DNA from: Deltaproteobacteria bacterium
Lineage (GTDB): Bacteria; Desulfobacterota; Desulfobulbia; Desulfobulbales; VMSU01
NCBI GenBank assembly: GCA_021789795.1
Contig: JAJYJA010000164.1
Coordinates: forward strand, 1 to 5,341
Length of the DNA stretch: 5,341 nt
Direction of reading: 5' to 3'
Shown here: positions 5,324 to 5,341 of the stretch, in pieces
Layout of the letters: every line of letters starts with the position of its first letter
Numbering within the stretch: the first letter of the stretch is position 1
Made by a program: the position numbers and the translations under genes
Notes under the pieces: model-generated
What the model was told of the DNA's origin: nothing
The model's database searches: none
Seen by the model: only the letters and a program-made list of their open reading frames with translations

Positions 5324-5341
5324 ATGACTATCGAACTGCAA
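5324..5341 (+). CDS. Start of an unidentified rightward gene (first six codons)
   Basis: ATG followed by ACT ATC GAA CTG CAA (MTIELQ) and then the window ends. Start choice rests on the Shine-Dalgarno and promoter upstream; the frame is also open back to an ATG at 5291. Too short to assign a function. It is divergent from pgl. Confidence 0.55.

Noticed and set aside
5140..5325. Minus-strand small open frame covering the divergent intergenic region
   Set aside because: It reads through both promoters and the palindrome, has no ribosome binding site and resembles no family.
1..5341. Mobile elements, CRISPR arrays, tRNA or rRNA genes
   Set aside because: No transposase, direct-repeat arrays, terminal inverted repeats or RNA gene signatures were seen; composition looks even across the window.

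Overview
This is a GC-rich, gene-dense stretch in which almost all the coding capacity lies on the minus strand. Read 5'->3' on that strand (right to left here), the order is pgl, a PilZ-domain gene, hslR, a stand-alone IMP cyclohydrolase (N-terminal half of PurH), purN, pyrR, a GAF/histidine-kinase-like gene, and the beginning of a peptidase U32 gene that runs off the left edge. Gaps are mostly 0-45 bases, and several stops overlap the next start (pgl/PilZ and PilZ/hslR by 4 bases, U32 inside the kinase 3' end). The layout suggests one long operon or a chain of translationally coupled units. The largest internal gap, 71 bases between hslR and the IMP cyclohydrolase, holds a strong Shine-Dalgarno and a weak inverted repeat but no convincing promoter or terminator.

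On the far right, bases 5144-5323 form a divergent intergenic region. On the minus strand it has a perfect TATAAT -10 with a 4/6 -35, feeding pgl. A perfect 15-base palindrome overlies that -35. On the plus strand it has a good sigma70-type promoter (TTGACT, 18 bases, extended TGG-TAGAAT) and a Shine-Dalgarno serving a gene that starts at 5324 and is cut off after six codons.

The organism is a bacterium with high GC content. The mix of a separate IMP cyclohydrolase, a PurN of the 'FCGxGFYG' type, PyrR in a Gram-negative-looking context (HslR, PilZ) and a cytoplasmic GHKL kinase with a 'GHGLAFVKYVIELHGG' G2 box suggests Desulfobacterota (sulfate-reducing 'deltaproteobacteria'). This is an inference from gene content and remembered family patterns, not a search.

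Functionally the run combines central metabolism (pentose phosphate lactonase; the GAR formylation and IMP cyclisation steps of purine synthesis; a uracil phosphoribosyltransferase-like regulator that shares PRPP with purine synthesis) with c-di-GMP sensing, stalled-50S recycling and a probable sensor kinase. Most of it is ordinary housekeeping. The points most worth a second look are the split PurH next to a variant PurN, the kinase with a substituted nucleotide-binding residue and an unusual H-box, the palindromic operator candidate at the pgl promoter, and the repeated use of TTG or otherwise weak start sites.
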